Assembly (NCBI GenBank): GCA_002305955.1
Contig: DBRH01000032.1
Span: 1,366-7,067, forward strand
DNA: 5,702 nucleotides
Reading direction: 5' to 3'
Origin: Kosmotogaceae bacterium UBA1373
GTDB taxonomy: Bacteria; Thermotogota; Thermotogae; Petrotogales; Kosmotogaceae
Below the pieces are notes generated by a model that did no database searches, was not told where the DNA came from, and worked only from the letters and a program-made list of their open reading frames with translations. This document shows, in pieces, positions 1 through 5,676 of this stretch; the first letter of the stretch is position 1; the number at the start of each line of letters is the position of its first letter. A program made the translations under genes and the position numbers.

Positions 1-30
1 TGTTGAAAGCACTGGATTGACTTTGAACGA

Positions 31-1356
31 CTATCCGTCGAATTTGAAGCCGCCGTCGATCACCTCTATGCAGACTTCAACAACCCTGGCATCGTACAAT
101 ATGCCCGAGTTTCTTTTCAGCTCTTCGACGGCTTTCTCCATTCCCGGTGCCTTACGGTGTGGTCTGTCGTAGTTCATAGCCTCCAGTACATCCGCGACTG
201 CCAGGATTTTGGCCTCCAGAAGTATCTCATCTCCTTTGAGCGCCCTGGGATATCCCGAACCGTCGATCCTTTCGTGGTGCTGTCGTATTATTTCGAAGAT
301 TCTCCAGCTCAAAGGCAGGCCCTTGAGAAGTTCGTAGGATTTGATCACGTGCTGCTTTATCAGGTTGTATTCGATCTGCGATACAGGTGTGACTTTCGAG
401 ATGATATCCGTGGGGACGAAGAGAGTGCCCACGTCGTGCAATCTGCTCGCAAGAACTAGCTCCTTTCTTCTCTCGCCGGAAAGGTGCATCTTTTTGGCTA
501 TCTCTTCCGAAAGCGCCGCAACTCTTTTCTGGCGACCGGCGGTGTACGGATCCTTGATCTCGGTGGTTTCACTAATGATACTGGTGAGTTCCTCCACCAT
601 AGTATTCATGTCATTATAGAGCGTATCCAGAGGCTCGGTGAAGGATCGCACGACTATCCCTTCCAGTATCACGAAATAGGAGATTAGCCTAAAAATATGT
701 CCCAGTGTATTAGTGAAACCGTAAGGGTCTGTGTAAATTGTGAAAAACAGTTCGGCCAGGGCGGTGAAGAAAAGTGCCGTCAGATAGTAGTTTTTATACG
801 GTCTGATCTCTTTGTTGTCCGTTTTCATGAGCAGGAAGATCGTGAATGCTATGACTCCAAGGATCACCAGCTCCATGATTATTTTGAAAGAAGTCAGACC
901 AGTTTCGGCGAGGTAGCAGTCGGGAAAAACGCCACTTCCCACCAGCAGGATACCCGTGATGCCCGAAGCCGCGACAAATATCCAGTAGAAGATGTTGCAC
1001 CTTTTGCAATTTGGCAACACTATTGCCAGCGCCAGGCCCAAGGCTTCCAGAGACCTTCCGAGTATCCAGAACTGCGTCGATTGATTGGCGGACCAGTTCT
1101 GAAAGACACTCATGCCTTTGAAGGTTAGCGTATGAAGTATATCGAAAACCATCACCACAGCGTAAAGACTGCCCAGCCTGAACACGATGTTGTTCTTGCT
1201 TCTGGCAATTAAGGCGACGGCCACCAGCATCATTGCGACAGATATGGTGAATATCTCGACTGTAGAGTGGTAAAAAAGATAGTTGAATCTCGACAATCCC
1301 CACGAAATCAAAGCTAGAGAACCCCAAAAGATAAGATGACTCCTCAGCTTCATCAT
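31..1356 (-). CDS. MASE3-like membrane sensor with HD-GYP domain (putative c-di-GMP phosphodiesterase, altered active site)
   Basis: Membrane-bound signalling protein of 441 residues. Residues 1-240 hold about eight hydrophobic helices (roughly 8-24, 33-51, 58-78, 98-114, 121-143, 157-177, 188-208, 217-238). They include the MASE3-like signature DILHTLTFKGM (72-82) and QFWILGRSLEA (95-105). A short linker (240-265) leads to a cytoplasmic HD-GYP domain (about 268-435). Visible motifs are HD (307-308), H336, HHERIDGSGYP (360-370), and D389 in VADVLEAM, followed by DRPHR. HD-GYP domains hydrolyse cyclic di-GMP to pGpG or GMP, so the likely role is adjusting the second messenger in response to a membrane signal. 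Two conserved positions differ: Arg275 stands where the first metal-binding His is expected (YTAGRQKRV), and HDVGT replaces the usual HDIGK. There is no GGDEF domain. The ribosome site GGGAGG at 1360-1365 lies 3 bases from the first ATG and 6 from the second (1353), so the protein may start at Met2. It appears monocistronic. Family assignment is firm; enzymatic activity is uncertain. Confidence 0.9.
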   Translation of the reverse strand: MMKLRSHLIFWGSLALISWGLSRFNYLFYHSTVEIFTISVAMMLVAVALIARSKNNIVFRLGSLYAVVMVFDILHTLTFKGMSVFQNWSANQSTQFWILGRSLEALGLALAIVLPNCKRCNIFYWIFVAASGITGILLVGSGVFPDCYLAETGLTSFKIIMELVILGVIAFTIFLLMKTDNKEIRPYKNYYLTALFFTALAELFFTIYTDPYGFTNTLGHIFRLISYFVILEGIVVRSFTEPLDTLYNDMNTMVEELTSIISETTEIKDPYTAGRQKRVAALSEEIAKKMHLSGERRKELVLASRLHDVGTLFVPTDIISKVTPVSQIEYNLIKQHVIKSYELLKGLPLSWRIFEIIRQHHERIDGSGYPRALKGDEILLEAKILAVADVLEAMNYDRPHRKAPGMEKAVEELKRNSGILYDARVVEVCIEVIDGGFKFDG

Positions 1357-1669
1357 TTACCTCCCGATATTGAAAAGAGACCGGAGCCTTCTAAATAGAA
1401 TCACTGTCGATATGCCGTAATTCTATCAAAATCACGGTTCAATCTTGTATGTTATCCACACAAGTCAATCGAGAGAATGAAAAGGTGTTATTAAGCATTG
1501 AAGATAGTACTTCCATGATTCACTGATTTCCGTTGCCAAAATCAATTTCAATGTGATGATTTTCACCATAGTTGACGAACAGACTTATGCATCCAGGAGA
1601 ATCAAGATCACTAATTCTGTAAAATAGTCATTATTTCAAAATCATGTATTGTTCCATTCAATATAGAGA
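1357..1669. other. 313-base AT-rich intergenic region, no gene seen
   Basis: No open frame with a ribosome site is visible here on either strand, and no tRNA-like or riboswitch-like structure stands out. It separates two minus-strand genes and should hold the promoter of the HD-GYP gene. I found only a TAGAAT hexamer (minus strand, 1420-1425) as a possible -10 element, without a good -35. It contains the octamer CAAAATCA three times (1427-1434, 1537-1544, 1637-1644). An AAAATCA/TGATTTT inverted repeat (1538-1544 and 1557-1563) and a single TTATCCACA (1452-1460) are also present. No GC-rich stem with a T-run marks the end of the upstream gene. Confidence 0.6.
1360..1365 (-). promoter_or_regulatory. 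ribosome binding site of the HD-GYP gene
   Basis: The minus strand reads GGGAGG followed by TAA and then ATGATG. Spacing is 3 bases to the upstream ATG (1354-1356) and 6 to the second ATG (1351-1353). The second is closer to the normal distance, so the true start is ambiguous by one codon. Confidence 0.7.
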
Positions 1670-2101
1670 TCAACCTTTGCCTTGTTTACCGGCGTAGTAA
1701 GCTCCATACAGATTGAGGATAGAGGTTACTCCCGAGATGAGCCACAGGTACAGATCAATCCTGTAAAATGCCGCAGCCATCCCACCGACGGAGAAGTAAA
1801 AAAGAATCAGGAAGGGTACCAGTATGGATGGTTTAGCGGGATTCCTGAACTCTATCTTCAAAAGATAATCCACAACCAGTGCGAGCAGAGCCCAGAAACC
1901 GTAAAGAATCGCAGGGAACCAGAGAAGGAAATTTGCCGACCTCAAAAGGTTGAGAGCGCCGATAGTCACCGCGGGAAGAGCCAGGATGATCGTCGCCGTT
2001 CCGAACAAGATCTCGACTTTCGGCCACTTTACCCTAGATAGAAACATCAGAAAAGTGAATATGTTGATCAGATTCACCGTCATGAAGAGCGGTAATTGCA
2101 T
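1670..2101 (-). CDS. small five-helix membrane protein of unknown function
   Basis: I do not recognise the family. The 143-residue product is almost entirely hydrophobic, with five probable membrane helices (about 3-21, 29-52, 58-80, 91-111, 116-136). Short polar turns separate them: RVKWPK (23-28), LKIEFRNPAK (81-90) and YRID (113-116). The C-terminus is short and basic (KQGKG). Positive residues at 23-28, 82-90 and 139-142 would be used with the positive-inside rule to set topology. No catalytic motif, transporter signature or signal peptide cleavage site is evident. The start is supported by GGAGG at 2110-2114, 8 bases before the ATG. A perfect TATAAT on the same strand (2146-2151) gives a plausible leader of about 38 bases. 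The 313-base gap to the next minus-strand gene argues against a tight operon with it. A small sensor, transporter subunit or membrane chaperone are all possible; none is supported directly. Confidence 0.75.
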   Translation of the reverse strand: MQLPLFMTVNLINIFTFLMFLSRVKWPKVEILFGTATIILALPAVTIGALNLLRSANFLLWFPAILYGFWALLALVVDYLLKIEFRNPAKPSILVPFLILFYFSVGGMAAAFYRIDLYLWLISGVTSILNLYGAYYAGKQGKG

Positions 2102-2109
2102 CCCGATCG

Positions 2110-2114
2110 CCTCC
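2110..2114 (-). promoter_or_regulatory. ribosome binding site of the five-helix membrane protein
   Basis: The minus strand reads GGAGG, then eight bases, then ATG at 2099-2101. This supports the chosen start over the in-frame Met7. Confidence 0.65.
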
Positions 2115-2145
2115 GGTTAGTATCTTATCACGCGCGCGGAGCAGT

Positions 2146-2151
2146 ATTATA
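2146..2151 (-). promoter_or_regulatory. candidate -10 element for the minus-strand membrane protein
   Basis: The minus strand carries a perfect TATAAT, about 45 bases upstream of the start codon. The -35 region at 17-base spacing (TCACTG) is poor. It falls within an imperfect CTGTGA-N8-TCACTG palindrome (2169-2188), so this promoter might depend on an activator. The call rests on one hexamer in AT-rich DNA and is tentative. Confidence 0.4.
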
Positions 2152-2220
2152 CTATCGACAGCGCAAAACAGTGATCGAAATTTCACAGTAGGTCTTCGGA
2201 GATATCGGGCATACGGCTGT

Positions 2221-2235
2221 TATATATTCTATAAG
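2221..2235 (+). promoter_or_regulatory. possible -10 region for the MBL hydrolase gene
   Basis: TATATT (2223-2228) and TATAAG (2230-2235) lie about 110-120 bases before the start codon of the hydrolase gene, within a TTATA-N5-TATAA inverted repeat (2220-2234). No convincing -35 hexamer is found at the right distance. If used, the mRNA would have an untranslated leader of roughly 100 bases. Confidence 0.25.
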
Positions 2236-2331
2236 GTTCAATTCATTCACAGCGAAGTGTGTGTATCTATAGTTTTACGGAAAATTCCATGGAGTTACAG
2301 CAATTCAAAAGTGAAAGACTCAAGGAAAAGT

Positions 2332-2337
2332 AGGAGG
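2332..2337 (+). promoter_or_regulatory. ribosome binding site of the MBL hydrolase gene
   Basis: AGGAGG lies 7 bases before ATG 2345-2347. This strong site at normal spacing fixes the start of the hydrolase and includes its hydrophobic leader in the protein. Confidence 0.75.
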
Positions 2338-2344
2338 GAGAACG

Positions 2345-3580
2345 ATGGTAGGATTGATTCGGAGAAAAGTTTTGAGATCTCTGGTTTTATGCGTTATTAT
2401 GGCGATAGCTTCCTGCGCTTTCGGATACGCCACCTATAGTGGTTTTCCAGGACAGATAATCAGCGCTTTTGAACCTTTTATTCCCGGTGAGCAGCTCGCA
2501 GATGATCAGATGAGGATAACATTCATGGGGACATCGGTTGTGCCGAGAATCGCCCAGCAGTGCAACAGCGTGTTTGTCGAACTGGGTAATGGAGACAGCT
2601 TCGTATTCGATTTTGGATCAGGCGTTTCATCCAATTACGTTGCGGCCGGCATTCCACCATCACGCATGGACAAGGTTTTCCTCACTCATCTGCACGGAGA
2701 CCATGTTGGAGATTTAATAACGCTTTACTGTTTCGGTCCCTCTCAAGATCGCAAGACTCCTCTCTATCTGTATGGACCTTCCGGAGATGATCCCGAAGAA
2801 GGAACTCAGGCGTTCGCCGAGAATCTAAAGAAACTAATGAAATGGCACGTGGAGGCTTTCAGCTTTTTGAGCACAGGGCTGAAAGACGGTCGCGACGGTT
2901 ACGAGATAATAGCGAAGGAGCTGCCGTATATGACAGTCGGCGGAGTCGCATACGAGGAGAACGGTGTAAAAATTACACATTTTCCCGCCGTTCACGACAG
3001 AAATGGAAGCATAAGCTATAAACTCGAATGGAACGGTCTTTCGATGATCTTCTCGGGCGATACAATACCCAATTACTATATGATCGAGCAGGCTAAGGGT
3101 ATCGATGTTCTGATCCATGAGATGGTTGTGCCGCCCGAAGTGTGGGCCAGTAAAAACTCGGGATTGAATCCTGGAGACCCCGGCTGGGAAAGGGCTGTGG
3201 CATTTGCGCTGGCCGTGCAAAGGAATTCTCACACCTCACAGAAAGCCTTCGGCTATATACTCAGTCAAACAAACCCGAGGCTCGGGGTCGCCACGCACTT
3301 TCAGGCCAACGAAGATACCGTCGGGCCTGCGATTGAAGACATACGCCTGTCTTATGAAGGGCCCGTCGCAATCGCCACTGACCTGCTCGTGATAAATGTC
3401 TCAAAGAACGATATCCTTCTTCGCAGAGCAGTGGTTTCGGATTACGCCTGGTATCCGCAACCGTACATGTATCCCCAGGATCAAATCGCTCCTCCCAAAT
3501 ATGACGGCCCGTTCGCCCAGCTTAACGATACGCTCCTGGGAAGCATTGTTCCCGAGGAAATCTACGAAAGCGCTAAATAA
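2345..3580 (+). CDS. RNase Z/arylsulfatase-like MBL-fold metallohydrolase with N-terminal leader
   Basis: A 411-residue hydrolase of the metallo-beta-lactamase fold, RNase Z-like branch. The N-terminus (RRK at 6-8, then a hydrophobic stretch at 9-23) is a membrane anchor or signal. The string IASC (21-24) fits a lipobox, so it may be a lipoprotein; cleavage after AFG (25-27) is an alternative. The catalytic domain begins near 55 with MRITFMGTSVVPR. All expected metal ligands are visible: HLHGDH (115-120: H115, H117, D119, H120), H217 in AVHD, D239 in SGDT, and H318 in ATHF. H258 (IHEM) and H296 (SHTS) also match RNase Z-type motifs. YGPSG (143-147) matches the GP motif near the substrate arm. 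The family includes tRNA 3'-end nucleases, arylsulfatases and phosphodiesterases. Export of the product would make tRNA processing unlikely and favour a small-molecule ester or lactone outside the cytoplasm, which is inference. The C-terminal tail (about 366-411) is rich in Tyr and Pro. Automated pipelines may name it GntH-like; I would not rely on that. It is transcribed alone and ends in a terminator. Confidence 0.88.
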   Translation: MVGLIRRKVLRSLVLCVIMAIASCAFGYATYSGFPGQIISAFEPFIPGEQLADDQMRITFMGTSVVPRIAQQCNSVFVELGNGDSFVFDFGSGVSSNYVAAGIPPSRMDKVFLTHLHGDHVGDLITLYCFGPSQDRKTPLYLYGPSGDDPEEGTQAFAENLKKLMKWHVEAFSFLSTGLKDGRDGYEIIAKELPYMTVGGVAYEENGVKITHFPAVHDRNGSISYKLEWNGLSMIFSGDTIPNYYMIEQAKGIDVLIHEMVVPPEVWASKNSGLNPGDPGWERAVAFALAVQRNSHTSQKAFGYILSQTNPRLGVATHFQANEDTVGPAIEDIRLSYEGPVAIATDLLVINVSKNDILLRRAVVSDYAWYPQPYMYPQDQIAPPKYDGPFAQLNDTLLGSIVPEEIYESAK

Positions 3581-3609
3581 AAGCCAGATACTACCGCCAG
3601 TAAGACAGG

Positions 3610-3641
3610 AAAAAGGCCGACGAAGAGATCGGCCTTTTTTT
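3610..3641 (+). terminator. rho-independent terminator after the MBL hydrolase gene
   Basis: A perfect 11-bp stem pairs AAAAAGGCCGA (3610-3620) with TCGGCCTTTTT (3629-3639) around an 8-base loop, and the T-run continues to 3641. It starts 29 bases after the stop codon. The A-tract on the left means it could also work in the other direction, though no minus-strand gene converges on it. It separates the hydrolase from the namZ-gntR operon, which therefore needs its own promoter. Confidence 0.92.
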
Positions 3642-3688
3642 AGCTGGAGTATTAATGAGGACACGATAGAAAGATACTAAATGGCATG

Positions 3689-3706
3689 ACAATATGGCAT
3701 TATTGT
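3689..3706. promoter_or_regulatory. perfect inverted repeat upstream of namZ, candidate operator
   Basis: ACAATA (3689-3694) and TATTGT (3701-3706) are exact reverse complements around TGGCAT. The heptamer ATGGCAT also occurs twice in the same direction (3681-3687 and 3694-3700), 13 bases apart. The element sits 32 bases before the namZ start, between the terminator and the ribosome site, where an operator would lie. The regulator encoded two genes on is the natural candidate to bind it, though the site does not match the GTnTAnAC core common for HutC-type proteins. I could not find a clear -35/-10 pair around it. Confidence 0.4.
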
Positions 3707-3724
3707 ACTTGAGAGATTTCGTTT

Positions 3725-3732
3725 GGAGGTGA
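3725..3732 (+). promoter_or_regulatory. ribosome binding site that sets the namZ start
   Basis: GGAGGTGA is a near-perfect anti-16S match. A TTG at 3723-3725 overlaps its first base and cannot be the start it serves. The in-frame TTG at 3738-3740 is 8 bases past GGAGG and is the likely initiation codon. Confidence 0.75.
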
Positions 3733-3737
3733 GCTTC

Positions 3738-4856
3738 TTGGTATTACAGGGGATAGATATACTGTCGAGACGGGATTTCGCCGACCTGAAAGATCTATCG
3801 ATTGGTCTGATAACTAACTACTCGTTCATCGACAACTCTCTTCGCTGCGGGATAGATATGATGTTCGAAAGGGGTTTGAAGATACGCAAGATCTTCACTC
3901 CCGAGCACGGGCTGGGCGGAATAGCCGACGGGGCCGTGTACGATGATAGTATCCATCCCAGGTATAACGTGCCGGTGGTGAGTCTCTACGGCAGCAAGCG
4001 TAAACCGCGAACCGAGGATCTCGACGGTCTGGATATACTCGTTTACGACATCCAGGACGTCGGTCTCCGCTACTACACTTTCATCTACACTCTTGCCTTC
4101 ACGATGGAAGCGGCTGCAGAAAACGGGAAGCGATACATGGTGCTGGACCGGATCAATCCTCTGGGGAGGGGCGTTTTCGGCTCCAGAATAGAAAACGATC
4201 TTCAAACTTTCGTGGGTGGCTATCGGCTGCCACTCCAGTACGGGCTAACTTCGGGAGAGCTGGCCAGGTACTTCAAAAAGCTGGGTGGGCTCGACCTGGA
4301 TCTGCGTGTGGTACCGGCCGAAGGCTGGAAGGGCGGGTCTTTCGATGAGACCTCGCTCGTGTGGAACGTTCCCTCGCCGAACATACCGACCTTCGAATCT
4401 CTTCTCGGGTACGCCGGCACCTGCTTTTTCGAAGGGACCAACGTCTCGGAAGGCCGGGGGACCTTCAAACCCTTCCTCGTTATAGGGGCGCCCTGGATAG
4501 ATGGCTTCGGCATGACTGAGAAAATAAAAGGGGACTTCCCGTCCGTGAAGGTCAGAAGGAGGGAGTTCATGCCCTTTTACCGCAAATACGCCAACGCGAG
4601 CTGCGACGGTGTCGAATTCTTCCCGTCGAAAAGCGACAATTATTTCCTGCTGGCGCTAAGTATTATGGAGTATTTGCTAAAATATGAGAAATTCGAGATT
4701 TCCGATCGCCTCGACGATCTTATGGGAGTGAAAGAAAGTTCGAGGAAAATAAGGTCGGGATCACTCAACCCCGATCAATGGGAAAGTTCGGGAGAGGAAT
4801 TCATCGAATTTGTGCAGGACTGTCTCATACATCCGGGGAGACTTTTCTACAGATGA
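3738..4856 (+). CDS. namZ: DUF1343 / NamZ-type exo-beta-N-acetylmuramidase (GH171)
   Basis: Members of this family characterised in Bacillus subtilis (NamZ/YbbC) and Tannerella remove MurNAc from the non-reducing end of peptidoglycan fragments. The start is taken at TTG 3738, giving 372 residues; the upstream TTG at 3723 overlaps the ribosome site. Family motifs run in order (numbered from 3738): GLITNYS (23-29), TPEHGLGG (54-61, with Glu56 the probable catalytic-cleft acid), SLYG (82-85), DIQDVGLRYYTF (104-115), LDRINP (136-141), YGLTSGELAR (168-177), WNVPSPNIPT (209-218), and GTCFFEGTNVSEGRGT (227-242) followed by PF. The C-terminal part ends normally (RLFYR), so the gene is full length. 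No signal peptide is visible, unlike the secreted Bacillus enzyme, suggesting cytoplasmic action on imported muropeptides. It is followed immediately by a GntR/UTRA regulator gene, which points to local control. No NagZ, MurQ or MurNAc transporter gene is in the window. The family call is firm; substrate is inferred from homologues. Confidence 0.88.
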   Translation: MVLQGIDILSRRDFADLKDLSIGLITNYSFIDNSLRCGIDMMFERGLKIRKIFTPEHGLGGIADGAVYDDSIHPRYNVPVVSLYGSKRKPRTEDLDGLDILVYDIQDVGLRYYTFIYTLAFTMEAAAENGKRYMVLDRINPLGRGVFGSRIENDLQTFVGGYRLPLQYGLTSGELARYFKKLGGLDLDLRVVPAEGWKGGSFDETSLVWNVPSPNIPTFESLLGYAGTCFFEGTNVSEGRGTFKPFLVIGAPWIDGFGMTEKIKGDFPSVKVRRREFMPFYRKYANASCDGVEFFPSKSDNYFLLALSIMEYLLKYEKFEISDRLDDLMGVKESSRKIRSGSLNPDQWESSGEEFIEFVQDCLIHPGRLFYR

Positions 4857-4858
4857 CG

Positions 4859-4866
4859 AGAGGGGA
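4859..4866 (+). promoter_or_regulatory. ribosome binding site favouring the gntR start at 4871
   Basis: The purine-rich AGAGGGGA lies 4 to 5 bases before ATG 4871. The alternative ATG 4853, which overlaps the namZ stop as ATGA, has only GGGGAG (4835-4840) at a long 12-base spacing. I therefore prefer 4871, although initiation at 4853 through translational coupling remains possible. Confidence 0.55.
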
Positions 4867-4870
4867 AGTC

Positions 4871-5599
4871 ATGGGGGAAACGCCCGTTCCGCTTTATTAC
4901 AAACTGTACGTCGAATTGAAGGAAGGCCTCCAGTCGGGGAAGTACAAGAAGGGTGACAAACTTCCCACCGAAAAGGAGCTCTGCCAGAAACACGGGCTCA
5001 GCCGGCTCACGGTCAGGAGAGCCATGGACGAGCTGAGAAGAGAGGGGTTCATCGAAAGGCTCAAAGGCAAAGGGACCTTTGTCACAGGCTCCAAGAGAGA
5101 GGAGCAACTGGCGACGCTGACCGGTTTCACCGATGAGGCCAAGAAAAGAGGCCGCGAGACAAGATCGATGGTACTCGAAAACCGTCTGGTAAAAGTGCCG
5201 GTCGATGCTGTGGAATTTTTCAAAATCCCGGCCGACGCTCTCGTGGTCTATCTGAAGAGGGTCAGGTTCCTCGAAGAGGAGCCGTATGCGATCGAGGAGG
5301 CCTATCTGAATGTGGGTGCCGATATAAGACTGCTGAACATCGTCCAGCGCGATATGGAGAAGGAATCGCTCTACGATATACTAAGAAATGAATTCGAAAT
5401 AAATATCTCCTACGCTGAAGAAGAGATGGAACTTGCGAGGCTGAAGAAAGACGAGGCGCGCTTCCTGAAGCAGGAAATGAACGACTGCGCGATCTTGAGA
5501 AAGCGCTTCACCTACACCAAAAGCGATGTCTGCGTGGAATTTGTCGTTTCTCTTTATCGGGCCGATAAGAGTAAGTTCAAGATCGTAAGGCGAATATAA
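4871..5599 (+). CDS. GntR-family (HutC subfamily) transcriptional regulator with UTRA domain
   Basis: A 242-residue DNA-binding regulator. The N-terminal winged helix-turn-helix spans about residues 5-72 and has the GntR pattern: PLYYKLYVELKEGL (7-20), KGDKLPTEKEL (27-37), LSRLTVRRAMDEL (43-55), then the wing RLKGKGTFV (63-71). A UTRA effector domain follows (about 82-237), with LTGFTDEAKKRG (83-94), VYLKRVRF (126-133), EEAYL (142-146) and the typical end FVVSLYRADKSKFKI (224-238). Length is normal for HutC-type proteins. These regulators are usually repressors released by a small ligand; relatives such as NagR/YvoA respond to amino-sugar phosphates. The gene follows namZ by 14 bases (or overlaps it by 4 if ATG 4853 is used), so the two are almost certainly co-transcribed. 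Its ligand may be a cell-wall sugar derivative and its operator may be the inverted repeat at 3689-3706; both are inferences. It may also control genes outside the window. Confidence 0.93.
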   Translation: MGETPVPLYYKLYVELKEGLQSGKYKKGDKLPTEKELCQKHGLSRLTVRRAMDELRREGFIERLKGKGTFVTGSKREEQLATLTGFTDEAKKRGRETRSMVLENRLVKVPVDAVEFFKIPADALVVYLKRVRFLEEEPYAIEEAYLNVGADIRLLNIVQRDMEKESLYDILRNEFEINISYAEEEMELARLKKDEARFLKQEMNDCAILRKRFTYTKSDVCVEFVVSLYRADKSKFKIVRRI

Positions 5600-5648
5600 G
5601 AAAGCGATGGTATTATCTGATTAAATCCCTCTGTTTTGGCTGTGCCAT

Positions 5649-5676
5649 CTATGGAGTATCATAGTTATAGTTTTTT
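5649..5676 (+). terminator. weak candidate terminator after the gntR gene
   Basis: CTATGG (5649-5654) can pair with TTATAG (5665-5670), using two G-T wobbles, directly before six T residues (5671-5676). A competing fold pairs CTATG with CATAG (5660-5664). Both stems are AT-rich and weak, so transcription may continue past the window edge. The last bases (GGGAG at 5698-5702) could be the start of another ribosome site. Confidence 0.3.

Noticed and set aside
157..1128. Several plus-strand open frames opposite the HD-GYP gene
   Set aside because: They lack ribosome sites and recognisable domains and lie antisense to a gene with clear family motifs; they are frame shadows.
1452..1460. Origin of replication suggested by the DnaA box
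   Set aside because: A single box without clustering, unwinding element or neighbouring replication genes does not support an origin.
1682..2041. Plus-strand open frame of 119 codons opposite the five-helix membrane protein
   Set aside because: Highly charged, low-plausibility product with no ribosome site, whereas the opposite strand has a good ribosome site, a -10 element and regular membrane helices.
2131..2138. CGCGCGCG-like run in the divergent intergenic region
   Set aside because: Only a few alternating bases; too short to claim a Z-DNA or regulatory role.
2257..2439. Small plus-strand open frame overlapping the start of the MBL hydrolase
   Set aside because: No ribosome site before its ATG, and it runs into the hydrolase gene in another frame; it probably lies in the mRNA leader.
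2834..3232. Minus-strand open frame inside the MBL hydrolase gene
   Set aside because: Antisense shadow with no start signals or domain features.
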